From NCBI GenBank assembly GCA_052180195.1, contig CP197469.1: a DNA stretch of 64,000 bases. The stretch is one strand, 5' to 3'. The stretch is from Gottfriedia sp002574545 (lineage in GTDB: Bacteria; Bacillota; Bacilli; Bacillales; Bacillaceae_G). The notes under the pieces were generated by a model. It did no database searches, was not told the origin of the DNA, and saw nothing but the letters and a program-made list of their open reading frames with translations. This document shows positions 16,398 through 26,142 of the stretch, piece after piece; the stretch's first letter is position 1; every line of letters starts with the position of its first letter. The translations under genes were made by a program, and so were the position numbers.

Positions 16398-17446
16398 ACT
16401 TTTCCCCTATTTCTTTTCAAAGATAGTAATATAAAAGCAAATATTGGAGCACCAATTAAAGAAGTAATTACCCCGATTGGTAACTCTCTTGGGGCTAAAA
16501 CAACTCTCGATAATATGTCAGAGGCGATTAAAAAGATTGCACCATTGATCATTGATAAAGGTAGTAATTTTTTATGCAATGGTCCTACAAGTGTTCTAGT
16601 AAAATGAGGAACTACTAATCCTACAAATCCGATTGTTCCGGAAACAGCCACTGCTGCACCAGATAAAATACTTCCAGTTAACAAAATTAAATAAGTGGAT
16701 TTTTTCACATCAATTCCGATATGTTTTGCATTTGTGCTACCAAATGTCATCGCATCTAGCTGCCTATTTTGACTAAATAAAATTAAGAAAGAAATCATTA
16801 AAAACGGTAATAAACTTAGAGAGTACTGAATGCCTCTCCCACCAATATTGCCCATTAACCACCCTATTACTGCACGTAGCTCATTATTTGAAAACGTTAT
16901 AAATAATGACAATAATGCAGAACAAAATGAACTGATTATAATACCACCTAATATAATTGTCTCAACATTTAGAGAACGATCTAGTTTTCTAACAAATACT
17001 AATAATAAAATAAGTGTACCAAATCCAAATAATATACTCACTACTGGTAATGTAAAATAAGTTACAATAGGTAAGCTTATTTGAAAAAACAAAACCACCA
17101 CCGCTCCAACAGAGGCTCCTGAAGAAACCCCCAATGTAAAAGGATCAGCTAATGGATTTTTAAGGATTCCTTGAAATGCAACACCTGCCAATGAAAGGCT
17201 CGCACCGACTAATCCAGCTAACATAACCCTTGGCACTCGTATATTCATCACAATAGTTTGTATATCTGCTGGAACATAATTAGTTTTAAATAGAACATCT
17301 GAAAAGCTAGAAATGATAGAGGAAAAGGGAATCGATGTAGATCCGATCGAAACCCCTAAAATAAATAAAAAAATTAATAAAATAATTGGAATTAAAAAAA
17401 TTAAATATGTATTATTTAAAAAGCTCTGGGTAAACCGCCTTTGCAA
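16394..17446 (-). CDS. btuC: Cobalamin ABC transporter permease
   Basis: FecCD/BtuC-type permease with about ten transmembrane segments. The family block is visible as 'IRVPRVMLAGLVGASLSLAGVAFQ', then 'NPLADPFTLGVSSGASVGAV' and 'GTIGFVGLVVPHFTRTLVG'. The start is placed at TTG 17446, 9 bases after GGGAG, giving 350 residues; the longer reading from ATG 17500 would add a Gln-rich stretch that is just the out-of-frame end of btuF. It overlaps btuF by 35 bp and btuD by 4 bp. Confidence 0.88.
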   Translation of the reverse strand: MQRRFTQSFLNNTYLIFLIPIILLIFLFILGVSIGSTSIPFSSIISSFSDVLFKTNYVPADIQTIVMNIRVPRVMLAGLVGASLSLAGVAFQGILKNPLADPFTLGVSSGASVGAVVVLFFQISLPIVTYFTLPVVSILFGFGTLILLLVFVRKLDRSLNVETIILGGIIISSFCSALLSLFITFSNNELRAVIGWLMGNIGGRGIQYSLSLLPFLMISFLILFSQNRQLDAMTFGSTNAKHIGIDVKKSTYLILLTGSILSGAAVAVSGTIGFVGLVVPHFTRTLVGPLHKKLLPLSMINGAIFLIASDILSRVVLAPRELPIGVITSLIGAPIFAFILLSLKRNRGKV

Positions 17447-18371
17447 TTGCTTCGACTCCCTCTGCAAGTCTTGGACCTGGTCTTGATGTTGTATCTGCAT
17501 TTATGTCATAAACACGTTTATTTTTAATGGCATTTACTGTTTTCCAGTTTTTTCTATTCATTATCGTTTTTTCTAAGTTTGGAGCGTAATCTCCGTAAGT
17601 TGTTAAAATCACATCAGGATTGGCTTTAATCGCTGATTCTTCACTATACAGTACCCATCCTTTTTCGCTTTCAGCTATGTTTTTAGCATGAACAATTGAA
17701 ATCATTTCATCAAGGAATGTACCTTTACCTGCTGTATATATTTCTGGTGGTCCTGATATTTCAAGCCAAACCTTTGGATTTGAATTTGCTTTAGCTGTTT
17801 TTTTACTAATTTCATCTAATTTTGTTTTCATATCAGTTACAACCTTTTTCGATTGCTCTGTTTTTCCTGTTATTAGTCCAACTTGTTGAATCGTATCATA
17901 CACATCATTAATAGTTGCAGCATTTTTCACGACAAAAACATTAATCCCCGCTTGTTTTATCTGTTCTATGCCGTCAGCAGAAATTCCTAAACTTGATTCA
18001 TGTGCTAAAACTAAATCAGGTTTTAATGAAATAATCTTTTCAACATTATATGTCATATCGGCATTACTTCCGCCAACTTTATCTATTGATTTTACTTCTT
18101 TTGGATAATTGTCAAAATCCGTTACACCGACTACATTTTTGCCATCACCAATAGAAAACAAGATTTCCGTATTACTCGGAATAAGTGATACGATTCTTTT
18201 AGGTGCTTCTTTAAAACTAATTTCTTTATTCGTTGCATCTTTTACAGTCATTGGAAAAGTTGCTTGTTCACTCTTATGTACATTCGATTTTTTTTGTGTC
18301 GTATCGGTATTACAACCAAATAATCCTAAACACAAAAACATAATGATCAAACTAGATAAAACCTTTTTCAT
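17412..18371 (-). CDS. btuF: Cobalamin ABC transporter substrate-binding lipoprotein
   Basis: Periplasmic-binding-type lipoprotein that captures corrinoid outside the membrane. The start at ATG 18371 has AGGAGG upstream; the N-terminus is MKKVLSSLIIMFLCLGLFGC with a lipobox ending at Cys20. The body has the class III binding-protein pattern (PKRIVSLIPSNTEILFSIG, 'VGVTDFDNYPKEV', 'KPDLVLAHESS', 'WKTVNAIKNKRVYDI'). It has 319 residues. It is the first gene after the cobalamin riboswitch. Confidence 0.93.
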   Translation of the reverse strand: MKKVLSSLIIMFLCLGLFGCNTDTTQKKSNVHKSEQATFPMTVKDATNKEISFKEAPKRIVSLIPSNTEILFSIGDGKNVVGVTDFDNYPKEVKSIDKVGGSNADMTYNVEKIISLKPDLVLAHESSLGISADGIEQIKQAGINVFVVKNAATINDVYDTIQQVGLITGKTEQSKKVVTDMKTKLDEISKKTAKANSNPKVWLEISGPPEIYTAGKGTFLDEMISIVHAKNIAESEKGWVLYSEESAIKANPDVILTTYGDYAPNLEKTIMNRKNWKTVNAIKNKRVYDINADTTSRPGPRLAEGVEAIAKAVYPELFK

Positions 18372-18401
18372 ATAAATCCTCCTAATATAATTGGAAAGCA
18401 T

Positions 18402-18430
18402 AAAAAAACCCCATTCATTTTGAACGGGGC
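18402..18430 (-). terminator. Attenuator terminator of the cobalamin riboswitch
   Basis: CCCCGTTC pairs with GAATGGGG (one G-U) on the minus strand, followed by seven T. It lies between aptamer and btuF, 30 bp before the start codon. Confidence 0.8.
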
Positions 18431-18504
18431 TGAAACAACAAATATATACAAGAAGTCTTGCAACTGCTGCTTCAAATTCTTACTCCCCGAAGAATTGAAC
18501 AAGG

Positions 18505-18655
18505 ATGAATTTAGCAGGTCTACTGACTTTGTTTCAACCTACTCCGACCTTCCCATTCTAAAAAGAACAGTGGTTATTCGTTTCGTCCACATTACAGTTG
18601 CGGGGACAGTTCTGGATTCTACCAGATTCCCTTTTAAGCAATACTTGCACTAAAC
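18505..18655 (-). promoter_or_regulatory. Cobalamin riboswitch
   Basis: On the minus strand the B12-box elements occur in order: AAAAGGGAATCTGGTAGAA, ATCCAGAACTGTCCCCGCAA, CTGTAATGTGGACG, then GGGAAGGTCGGAGTAGG and AGTCAGTAGACCTGC. These match the conserved cobalamin aptamer. It should turn off btuF-btuC-btuD-pduO when adenosylcobalamin is abundant. Confidence 0.93.
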
Positions 18656-18807
18656 TCATCAATCATTCATTTATTCAATCGTAAAATAAATTGGGTAAGA
18701 ATTCAATTACTTTATTTATTTGTTTTGTTAATCCCTAATCTTTTGTTGTATTCCTGAAGGTAATTCGTCACTAAATAGTTTTAAAAATTGTTTTATATGA
18801 AACAAGA

Positions 18808-20592
18808 TTACTCTACATCTTTTTCGTTCATTCGTAAATTATGCGGTATTTTAACTTTAAATGTCGTTCCCTGTCCTACTTCACTATAGACCTGAATAGA
18901 TCCACCATGTGCTGTTACAATATTTTTAACGATTGCTAAGCCTAAACCCGTTCCACTTCTACCTCTAGTACGCGCTTTATCCGCTTTATAAAAACGTTCA
19001 AATACAAATGGTAAATCTTCTTTTGAAATCCCTGCACCTGAATCAATAAAATTAAATGTAGTTGATCTTTCATTTTGATTTACAGAAACAATGATTCTTC
19101 CATTTTCATTTGTATGTCTTATTGCATTATCGATTAAATTTGTAAAAACCTGTTCCATTCGATCTTCATCTATGTAGATATTTAAATGTGGAATGTTATC
19201 GATTTCACCAAATAGTTTAATATTCTTTTCCTTTGCTAATCCTTTAAACTTACGTAAAATACGATCTACAAATTGGACTAAAGGAACAGACTCTCTATTT
19301 AATTCAGTAAAACCGTTCTCCATTCTTGCTAAATCTAACAAATCATTTACTAATCGACCCATTCTAAGTGACTCATCATAAATGATTTGAGACAAATCTT
19401 GCATTTCCTCTTTGGATTCAGCTACACCATCAACAATCGCTTCGCTATAACCTTGTAATAAAGAAATAGGTGTCCGTAGTTCATGAGAAACATGCGCTAT
19501 AAAGTCTTTTCTCATTTTTTCTAAACGTCTTTGCTCTGTAACATCTCGAATTACCGCTACAACGCCTCTTATATTTTTTTGGTTATATAGAGGAGACATT
19601 AAAACTTGCCAATTGCCTTGATCGAAATTTAATTCAATAAATTGCTTTTTCTCACTTTCAACTACTAATACAAATAAATCTAATAGCTCCTTCGTTAAAA
19701 CAAGTGAAGAGTTTTCTTCTAAATAATCATCATTAAGCATTTTCAAAAAGCGTTCAGCTGGTGGATTTGAAGTTACAATCTGACCTTCTTTATCAATCGA
19801 AATGACACCGTCTACCATACTTGTAATAATATTAGAAACCTTCTCCTTCTCTTGTTTTAATGCATTCATATTAAAGTTTAATTGTTTGCTCATTTTATTA
19901 AATGAATACGCAAGCTCTCCAATTTCATCACTCGAATGGATTGGCACTTTCACATTAAAATTTCCTGAAGTCATACTACTTACAACTTCTTTCATCTTTC
20001 TAAGAGGTGCTGTAATTTTTGAAGAAAGAAAGAATGAGAAAAATGTTGTTAATACGATTCCGATCGATGCTGCAAGCAAGACGAAATTAGTCGTTTGGTG
20101 AATCATCACAGTTACAGGTTGCAATGTTTGGTACATAAACACTGCTCCATTTTTTGAGTTAGCATAGATTGGAACACCAACTACTAATTTTTCTCTCTCA
20201 CTATTTTCACCATAAACAAGTCTTTTACTAACCTCTTTGTGCTCAGTTAACGTTTTATTTAAGGTTTGATCATTTTTTATTTCTTTAAAAGGTAGCTCCA
20301 AAATACCATATGTGTTATTTGAATACCATGGCTCTTGCCCTTCTATTGAAATAATTACTCTGGAATATCTACTAACAATATTATTTGACAAATACTCAAT
20401 ATTTGAGAGTGGTTGACCATTTTCTATTAACTGTGCAATTTTTGTGGCATCATCTTTCATATTTTGTACTTGAAGGTCAATATAAAATTTTTCAAAAAAC
20501 CCAATTAAGACAAAGGTCAAGAAAGATAATACAAGCGAAACTAGTAAGATAATTGTTAGCCAAAGCTTTCCAACTAAACTTCTTACAATCAT
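18808..20592 (-). CDS. resE: Sensor histidine kinase ResE
   Basis: Membrane sensor kinase of the ResDE system, which in B. subtilis controls aerobic/anaerobic respiration and cytochrome maturation. Layout of 594 residues: first transmembrane segment (about 11-32), extracytoplasmic sensor (about 33-165), second segment (about 168-190), HAMP (about 190-243), PAS (about 255-360), HisKA with HVSHELRTPISLLQG, and HATPase with NLIDNAIRHT and GTGLGLAIVK. Its start overlaps the resD stop by 1 bp (TAATG). It is last in the resABCDE run; no clear terminator follows. Confidence 0.93.
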   Translation of the reverse strand: MIVRSLVGKLWLTIILLVSLVLSFLTFVLIGFFEKFYIDLQVQNMKDDATKIAQLIENGQPLSNIEYLSNNIVSRYSRVIISIEGQEPWYSNNTYGILELPFKEIKNDQTLNKTLTEHKEVSKRLVYGENSEREKLVVGVPIYANSKNGAVFMYQTLQPVTVMIHQTTNFVLLAASIGIVLTTFFSFFLSSKITAPLRKMKEVVSSMTSGNFNVKVPIHSSDEIGELAYSFNKMSKQLNFNMNALKQEKEKVSNIITSMVDGVISIDKEGQIVTSNPPAERFLKMLNDDYLEENSSLVLTKELLDLFVLVVESEKKQFIELNFDQGNWQVLMSPLYNQKNIRGVVAVIRDVTEQRRLEKMRKDFIAHVSHELRTPISLLQGYSEAIVDGVAESKEEMQDLSQIIYDESLRMGRLVNDLLDLARMENGFTELNRESVPLVQFVDRILRKFKGLAKEKNIKLFGEIDNIPHLNIYIDEDRMEQVFTNLIDNAIRHTNENGRIIVSVNQNERSTTFNFIDSGAGISKEDLPFVFERFYKADKARTRGRSGTGLGLAIVKNIVTAHGGSIQVYSEVGQGTTFKVKIPHNLRMNEKDVE

Positions 20593-21314
20593 TACTCCTG
20601 ACCTACTTCAAATTTATACCCTACACCCCAAACGGTGACGATCATTTTTGCAGCTTCCTCTGAGCTTTTACTTAGCTTTTCTCGCAGTCGTTTTACATGT
20701 GTGTCTACCGTACGTAAATCTCCGAAAAAATCATATTGCCAAACTGATTTTAATAATGTTTCACGATCAAATACTTTGTCTGGTGCCTTAGCTAAAAACA
20801 ACAATAGTTCGTATTCTTTTGGTGTTAAACTGATTTCTTCCCCTTCAACAATTACTTTATGAGCGTCATTGTCAATCGTTAGATGTGGGAACACAACGAG
20901 ATCTTTCGCAGAGGTATTGTCAGAAGTAAATACTGGTACAGGTGCAGAACGTCTTAATAGAGCTTTTACTCGAAGCACTACTTCACGCGGACTAAATGGT
21001 TTTACGATATAATCATCTGTACCTACTTCAAAACCTTGTACTCGATTTGTTTCTTCACCTTTTGCCGTTAACATGATCACAGGTGTTGTTTTTGTTTTTC
21101 GTAATTCCCTACAAACTTCAATTCCGTCAATTTTAGGCATCATCAAATCTAATACGATTAAGGAATATTCATTCTTCAATGCTAAGTTTAAAGCCTCTTC
21201 ACCATTTTCAGCTTCATCAATAGAGTATCCATCACGTTCTAAATACATTTTTAATAATCGTCTAATACGATCTTCATCATCTGCTATTAATATTTTTATA
21301 TTTTGGTCCATCAT
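20592..21314 (-). CDS. resD: Response regulator ResD
   Basis: OmpR/PhoB-type regulator of 240 residues. The receiver domain (about 5-120) has the acidic pair in ILIADDEDR, the phospho-acceptor Asp in LIVLDLMMPKIDG and the conserved Lys in YIVKPFSPRE. The winged-helix DNA-binding domain (about 140-238) has 'LTPKEYELLLFLAK' and 'VDTHVKRLREKL'. The first ATG of an ATGATG pair at 21314 is chosen, with GAGGGGG 6 bases before it. It is paired with ResE. Confidence 0.94.
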   Translation of the reverse strand: MMDQNIKILIADDEDRIRRLLKMYLERDGYSIDEAENGEEALNLALKNEYSLIVLDLMMPKIDGIEVCRELRKTKTTPVIMLTAKGEETNRVQGFEVGTDDYIVKPFSPREVVLRVKALLRRSAPVPVFTSDNTSAKDLVVFPHLTIDNDAHKVIVEGEEISLTPKEYELLLFLAKAPDKVFDRETLLKSVWQYDFFGDLRTVDTHVKRLREKLSKSSEEAAKMIVTVWGVGYKFEVGQE

Positions 21315-21490
21315 TTTTAACCCCCTCTTCATAATTTTACATAATAAAAATTGTATATTCTAGTATAATTTGTGAACATTTTTACATAATTCTTAGAATT
21401 TATTATTTCCATAAAATAGTAAAAAAAAACTAATTAGCAAGTGTACACGTTTTTAAAGAATAATCATGTGGGTAAAAAATTATCTAGTAA

Positions 21491-21533
21491 AAAAGCCCTG
21501 TAAAGGAAGATTGATTCCTTTACAGGGCTTTTT
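21491..21533 (-). terminator. Terminator of resC, before resD
   Basis: An 18-bp perfect stem AAAAGCCCTGTAAAGGAA/TTCCTTTACAGGGCTTTT with a 6-nt loop and flanking A/T runs. It lies right after resC, so resDE is likely transcribed separately from a promoter in 21315-21490. Confidence 0.9.
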
Positions 21534-21537
21534 ATTA

Positions 21538-22704
21538 TTAAGCATAAGAGTGTAAGCCGGCAATGATTAAATTAACTGCAATTAAGTTAAACATAATAAT
21601 CGCAAATCCAATTACGGCTAACCAAGCAGATTTTTCACCTTGCCAGTTACGTTTGAAACGAAGATGTAGAAACACTGCATAAAATAACCATGTTATTAAT
21701 GCCCAATCTTCTTTTGGGTCCCAGCTCCAAAACTTTGTCCAAGCAATTTGAGCCCAAATCATAGCAAAGATTAGTCCCCCAAGTGTAAATACCGGAAAAC
21801 CAATTGCTACAGCACGATATCCGATTTCGTCTAATAATTCACTATCAACTTTTTGTACAAATGGCTGTAAAAATGCACCAATTCGTTTTCTTAAAATTAA
21901 ACGGATGATTGCATATAATGCTGCTCCAGCAAAAATTGACCAAATAACCGTGTTTAATTTTTTAGCATTAACCATAGCTGGCATTTCTGCAAGTGCTTCG
22001 AATCGATCCTTTGTAGTCAATTCACCTTTATGTGGGCCAACAAGTGATGGAAGATTATAAACCATTTCTTCTTGTACTTTTTCTTTATTAATCCAATTAT
22101 ATTTTGCTTCATATCCAGATGCAGTAAAAGCTGTTGAAATGACGACGAAACCAACAACAGTTACTAAGAAATATAATACCGCTTCTAACCAAAATGTTTT
22201 CTTTGTTGATACTTTTTGATCGATATTTTTAATTAAATAAATTAGCCCTGTAATAAAGCTAATCGCTAAAATAGCTTCCCCTAAAGCTGCTGTCGTTACA
22301 TGAATATGTAACCAATAGCTTTTTAATGATGGAACCAATGGTTTTACTTCATGCGGAAATACTGATGCATATGCAATGATAATAATCGACAAAGGCAATG
22401 CGAATAAGCCGATTATATTTAAGCGATACATAAAATAAATCAAGATAAACGCAAAAATCAACATCATTCCAAAGAATGTAATAAATTCAAATAGATTACT
22501 TACAGGTGCATGTCCAGCAGCAATCCATCTTAAAATGAAATAAGTAATTTGTGATAAGAATCCAATGATAGTAATCGTAATACCAATTGTCCCCCATCTA
22601 TTAGGACCATTATCATTTGTTTTCATCGAGCCACCAAAAAAGAAAGTAGCTACTACATAACAAATAAACGCGATAAATAAAAAATTACTACTTAGCTCGT
22701 ACAT
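21538..22704 (-). CDS. resC: Cytochrome c biogenesis protein ResC (CcsA family)
   Basis: System II cytochrome c maturation: haem handling at the membrane together with ResB. It has 388 residues and about eight transmembrane segments. The WWD-type haem motif is read as WTKFWSWDPKEDWALITW near the C-terminus. Conserved His residues lie in HVTTAALG and in the final HLRFKRNW. It sits directly after resB with a 20-bp gap. Confidence 0.94.
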   Translation of the reverse strand: MYELSSNFLFIAFICYVVATFFFGGSMKTNDNGPNRWGTIGITITIIGFLSQITYFILRWIAAGHAPVSNLFEFITFFGMMLIFAFILIYFMYRLNIIGLFALPLSIIIIAYASVFPHEVKPLVPSLKSYWLHIHVTTAALGEAILAISFITGLIYLIKNIDQKVSTKKTFWLEAVLYFLVTVVGFVVISTAFTASGYEAKYNWINKEKVQEEMVYNLPSLVGPHKGELTTKDRFEALAEMPAMVNAKKLNTVIWSIFAGAALYAIIRLILRKRIGAFLQPFVQKVDSELLDEIGYRAVAIGFPVFTLGGLIFAMIWAQIAWTKFWSWDPKEDWALITWLFYAVFLHLRFKRNWQGEKSAWLAVIGFAIIMFNLIAVNLIIAGLHSYA

Positions 22705-22724
22705 ATTTTCCCCCTAATTAAACA

Positions 22725-24341
22725 CTATTCTTTTGCTTGTTGATCAATAGGCAATTCTATTTTTGTGTCTTTAAACACTTTCTTTAATTCCATCTTTAAA
22801 CCATAATAGTTTTTATTTGTAAATGCCGCAACCCAAACTTCCCCATCTTGATTCTGGATCCAAACTCGTCGGTGATACCAATACATACCTTGAATTACAC
22901 CGATCATAAAGATTGCTCCTCCAATTCCAAGTAACCAAAGAGTTAAATCTTTACGTACTGTTAAACCGGTTGAATCTTTCGTTTCAATACCTGCAAATGA
23001 CATTTTATATTTGTTTTCGCCATTTGGTTCAATATTTTGTTTAATCGCAACAAATGCTACTTCACCTTTTGGTGTTTTTGGAGTTGTCATTTTAAATACA
23101 AACGCTGGATTATTTGGTTTTCTTGTTTTTGTATCAGGTTGACCATCAGAGTTAAAATAGAAATCTGGAAAATAATTTTTTAGTTCTACTTTATATCCAT
23201 TTTTCAAGTCATATACTTCTTTAGGATTTTGTAAATCTACTGTTATTGGTCCTAATTTTTCACCTGTTTGTTTATTTTGTAATGTAAATAAAAATGCACT
23301 AAATTCACCAATCCGATAATCTACTTGATATAAAGCGAAATGTTGGAATTTTAGCGGTTCATTGACTTTAATACTATAATCTTTTACTTTTTTAAGTTTT
23401 GGATCTTCCCCTGGTATTAAATTCCCTTCACGTTTAAATAACGTAACATCAGCTTGATAGTTTTTTGGGATTTTATCATTTCCAAAGCGCTCAATCGCTT
23501 TTTTATAAACTTTACCTTCTTTATCTTTATCATAGGTTTCCATATGGAAATCATTTAATTTAAGATAGTAGTTTTGGTTTGTACCAACGATAGGTTTTAA
23601 TTCACCTTCTTGAACCCAAAGGGCCTTATCCATATACATACCTGGTACATATCTCATCATTACTCCAATAAGGAAGATAATTAACCCAATATGGTTTACA
23701 TATGGACCCCAACGAGAGAAACGACCTTTTTCAGCTAAGATATTGCCGTTTTCTTCACGAATTTTATAACCTCTTTTTTGTAAATTAACTTTAGCTTTTT
23801 CTATTTCGTTTGGAATATGATCAACTCTACTAATTCCGAACATCTTTTGTCTTTTTAAAAAGTTTGGATGTCTTGTAACAGTTTGTTTGTTTAGAGCTTT
23901 GTAGAGTGGTAATATTCGATCTAAACTACAAATTACTAGTGAGATCCCAATCGATGCAACAAGTAACATGAACCACCACGAGTTAAATGTATTATCCAAA
24001 CCGATTGCATCGTATATTTTACCGAAGATTCCATATTCATCTTGATAATACGTTGCTGGATTCGCAGTAGGTGGTAGTAGATCTCTTTGCGGAAATATAG
24101 TACCTAATGCTGCTGCTACTAGCGTAATTAAAATGATCACAACCGCTACTTTTACTGATGAAAAAAACGTCCATATTTTATCTATAAAAGTTTGATTATT
24201 AACAATTGATCTTCTAGCAGTCCCTTCATAGCGCATATCAAGTAATTCAGTACCATTTTCATCTTGAGGTTTTCCACATGACTCACATATAACAGTACCT
24301 ACATGATTAAGATGACCACATTCACATTTAAAAGTCTCCAT
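22725..24341 (-). CDS. resB: Cytochrome c biogenesis protein ResB
   Basis: CcsB/ResB partner of ResC in System II. The protein begins with a small zinc-ribbon-like motif (CECGHLNHVGTVICESCG, residues about 5-22), then transmembrane segments at about 60-80, 115-140 and 200-220, a large outside domain and a last segment near 480. The start at ATG 24341 has AAGGGG upstream and gives 538 residues; the longer frame to 24404 would overlap resA and lacks a ribosome site. It follows resA by 28 bp. Confidence 0.93.
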   Translation of the reverse strand: METFKCECGHLNHVGTVICESCGKPQDENGTELLDMRYEGTARRSIVNNQTFIDKIWTFFSSVKVAVVIILITLVAAALGTIFPQRDLLPPTANPATYYQDEYGIFGKIYDAIGLDNTFNSWWFMLLVASIGISLVICSLDRILPLYKALNKQTVTRHPNFLKRQKMFGISRVDHIPNEIEKAKVNLQKRGYKIREENGNILAEKGRFSRWGPYVNHIGLIIFLIGVMMRYVPGMYMDKALWVQEGELKPIVGTNQNYYLKLNDFHMETYDKDKEGKVYKKAIERFGNDKIPKNYQADVTLFKREGNLIPGEDPKLKKVKDYSIKVNEPLKFQHFALYQVDYRIGEFSAFLFTLQNKQTGEKLGPITVDLQNPKEVYDLKNGYKVELKNYFPDFYFNSDGQPDTKTRKPNNPAFVFKMTTPKTPKGEVAFVAIKQNIEPNGENKYKMSFAGIETKDSTGLTVRKDLTLWLLGIGGAIFMIGVIQGMYWYHRRVWIQNQDGEVWVAAFTNKNYYGLKMELKKVFKDTKIELPIDQQAKE

Positions 24342-24369
24342 TTTATTTCCCCTTACTAATGTACACTCA

Positions 24370-24897
24370 TCATTTTGGTAATATTTCTTTAATATAATTT
24401 TCAAAAGAAGTTGGTGTCATTTGACCAGTTACAATTCTCTTTATAGTCCCGTCTGGACTTACAAAAAACGTAGTTGGTAAAGGGTTAACACCATATGTAT
24501 TTAAAACCTCTTGATCTTTATCTATTCCAACTGGAAAATTAAGTTTATAATCGCTTACAAATCTTTCGACTGAAAATTTCGATTCATCTGCGTTCATTGC
24601 AAGTAATTCGATACCTTCTCCTTTATATTTCGAATAGATTTCATTCATAAATGGCATTTCTCGCTTACATGGTTCACACCAAGTACCCCAAAAATTAACA
24701 ATTACACCTTTTCCCTTTTCACTTGAAAGGGTATATTTTTTACCAGTATTCAGCTCCGTCATAGCAAAGTTTGGTGCCTTACTTCCTTTAGTAATAACTT
24801 CATCTTTCTTAAAGAAATTTATGTAAAAAGTATAACCAATTGCACAAACCAAAACTAATAGGATCATTGTTCGAATTAACGTTCTATTTTTCTTCAT
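24370..24897 (-). CDS. resA: Thiol-disulfide oxidoreductase ResA
   Basis: Membrane-anchored thioredoxin-fold protein that reduces the CXXCH cysteines of apocytochrome c before haem attachment. One N-terminal anchor (about residues 9-27), then a TlpA/ResA fold. The active site is WCEPCKR within NFWGTWCEPCKREMPFM. The cis-Pro region is 'VNPLPTTFFVSPDG'. The start at ATG 24897 (175 residues) is chosen with GGGAGG 10 bases upstream. It is first in the res cluster. Confidence 0.94.
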   Translation of the reverse strand: MKKNRTLIRTMILLVLVCAIGYTFYINFFKKDEVITKGSKAPNFAMTELNTGKKYTLSSEKGKGVIVNFWGTWCEPCKREMPFMNEIYSKYKGEGIELLAMNADESKFSVERFVSDYKLNFPVGIDKDQEVLNTYGVNPLPTTFFVSPDGTIKRIVTGQMTPTSFENYIKEILPK

Positions 24898-25024
24898 ATA
24901 TACAGTTCCTCCCATATGATAGAATATCATTATTTCCTATTCTTGAATAGAAATTTGATATGTTTCAAAAAAGACTAAATTTTCAATCTTTTACTCCGAA
25001 CTATTAAATGTTTAAAGCAAAGAA

Positions 25025-25048
25025 AAAACTCGGTATTTACCGAGTTTT
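25025..25048 (-). terminator. Terminator downstream of rluB
   Basis: AAAACTCGGTA/TACCGAGTTTT perfect 11-bp stem with a very short loop and flanking A/T. It lies about 120 bp past the rluB stop, separated from it by the repeat element at 25066-25164. Confidence 0.7.
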
Positions 25049-25065
25049 AGTGAAAAATGAAGATA

Positions 25066-25164
25066 TCAGACTGTATAAAACCATTTTCTAAAATGTTAAC
25101 CAGATTATACTTAAATACTGCTAAGGTAGGTAACTAAATAAGAAAGCAGTGTTTGACAGTCTGA
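25066..25164. repeat. Short MITE-like element with CAGACTGT ends
   Basis: The left end TCAGACTGTATAAA and the right end TTTGACAGTCTGA are inverted copies (TCAGACTGT shared) enclosing about 75 bp of AT-rich non-coding sequence. It lies 8 bp past the rluB stop codon, between the gene and its terminator hairpin. A related end sequence (TTTCAG..TGTnGAC) bounds the element at 3386-3550. Confidence 0.4.
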
Positions 25165-25171
25165 CTGATCA

Positions 25172-25900
25172 TTAGCGAGGCTTTGCTGAAGCCATTGCTC
25201 TTAGTTTTTTCACTTCATGAGGTGATAGTTCTCTTGCATCACCAGGAGTTAATCCACTCAAATCTAAAAACGCATATCGTTCGCGTTTTAACTTCATAAC
25301 CGGAGTACCAATCGCCTCAAGCATTCTCTTGACTTGACGGTTTCTTCCTTCATGAATGATCAGTCTTACAATTGCAGTATTCTTGCTTTTATCAAGTGAA
25401 ATCATTTTAACTTGAGCTGGAGCCGTTTTCCCATCCTCAAGCACAATTCCTCTTTCTAATTTACGTAACTGCTCTTTAGTTGGAATACCTTTTACTTTTG
25501 CAATATATTCTTTGTCTATTTCATATTTTGGATGTTGTAGTAGATTTGAAAATTCTCCATCATTCGTTAATAGGATGATACCTGAAGTATCAAAATCCAA
25601 TCGACCAATCGGATAAATCCTTTGTTTAATCATTGGAAAAAAGTCTGTTACAACTTTTCTACCTTTATCATCTGAAACACTTGATATTACACCTGATGGT
25701 TTATATAAAAGGAAGTAAACTGGTTCTTCTTTATCAATCGGAATCTCTTCAACTTCAACACGATCATTACCACTTACTTTTACACCTAACTCAGTAACTA
25801 CTTGACCGTTTACTTTCACTTTACCTTCTTTAATTAATTCTTCTGCTTTACGACGAGAAGCAATTCCCGCTCTAGCAATAACCTTCTGTAATCTTTCCAT
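25172..25900 (-). CDS. rluB: 23S rRNA pseudouridine synthase RluB
   Basis: RsuA/RluB family enzyme. An N-terminal S4 RNA-binding domain (MERLQKVIARAGIASRRKAEELI...G.V.VNG) is followed by the synthase domain with the catalytic Asp in PIGRLDFDTSGIILLTNDGE. Also seen: 'HEGRNRQVKRMLEAIG', the family motif. 242 residues is normal. In B. subtilis this gene (ypuL) sits between resA and spmB; here it keeps resA as a neighbour, but a 5-kb insertion separates it from spmB. Confidence 0.95.
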   Translation of the reverse strand: MERLQKVIARAGIASRRKAEELIKEGKVKVNGQVVTELGVKVSGNDRVEVEEIPIDKEEPVYFLLYKPSGVISSVSDDKGRKVVTDFFPMIKQRIYPIGRLDFDTSGIILLTNDGEFSNLLQHPKYEIDKEYIAKVKGIPTKEQLRKLERGIVLEDGKTAPAQVKMISLDKSKNTAIVRLIIHEGRNRQVKRMLEAIGTPVMKLKRERYAFLDLSGLTPGDARELSPHEVKKLRAMASAKPR

Positions 25901-26083
25901 TCGATCATTTCACCTCTTCAACCATCATACAGATTAATACAATTGAAAACAAGTGGCAGCTACAAGGTTTTTTGTGAATAAAGTGAGTTAAACACCGCTT
26001 CTAATCGTTAATTCCATTTTTCAAGTCATGCCTATTACGAAATTATTCCCATAAATCCCTCATTGCTATTCCTATTTGAAATA

Positions 26084-26112
26084 TCATATTTTTTGGAAAT
26101 CTATCATATATT
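26084..26112 (+). promoter_or_regulatory. Possible sigma-E-type promoter of the small paralog pair
   Basis: TCATATT (26084-26090) matches the sigma-E -35 pattern KMATATT. CATATATT (26105-26112) lies 14 bp later and resembles the -10 CATACA-T with two mismatches. It lies about 30 bp before the first ORF. The call is tentative. Confidence 0.3.
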
Positions 26113-26142
26113 TTACTAGATTTGCAGAAATGAGGTAATAAA

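Noticed and set aside
17447..17500. Upstream ATG extension of btuC (Gln-rich N-terminus)
   Set aside because: It lies wholly within btuF in another frame, has no ribosome site, and adds sequence unlike the family. The TTG at 17446 follows GGGAG.
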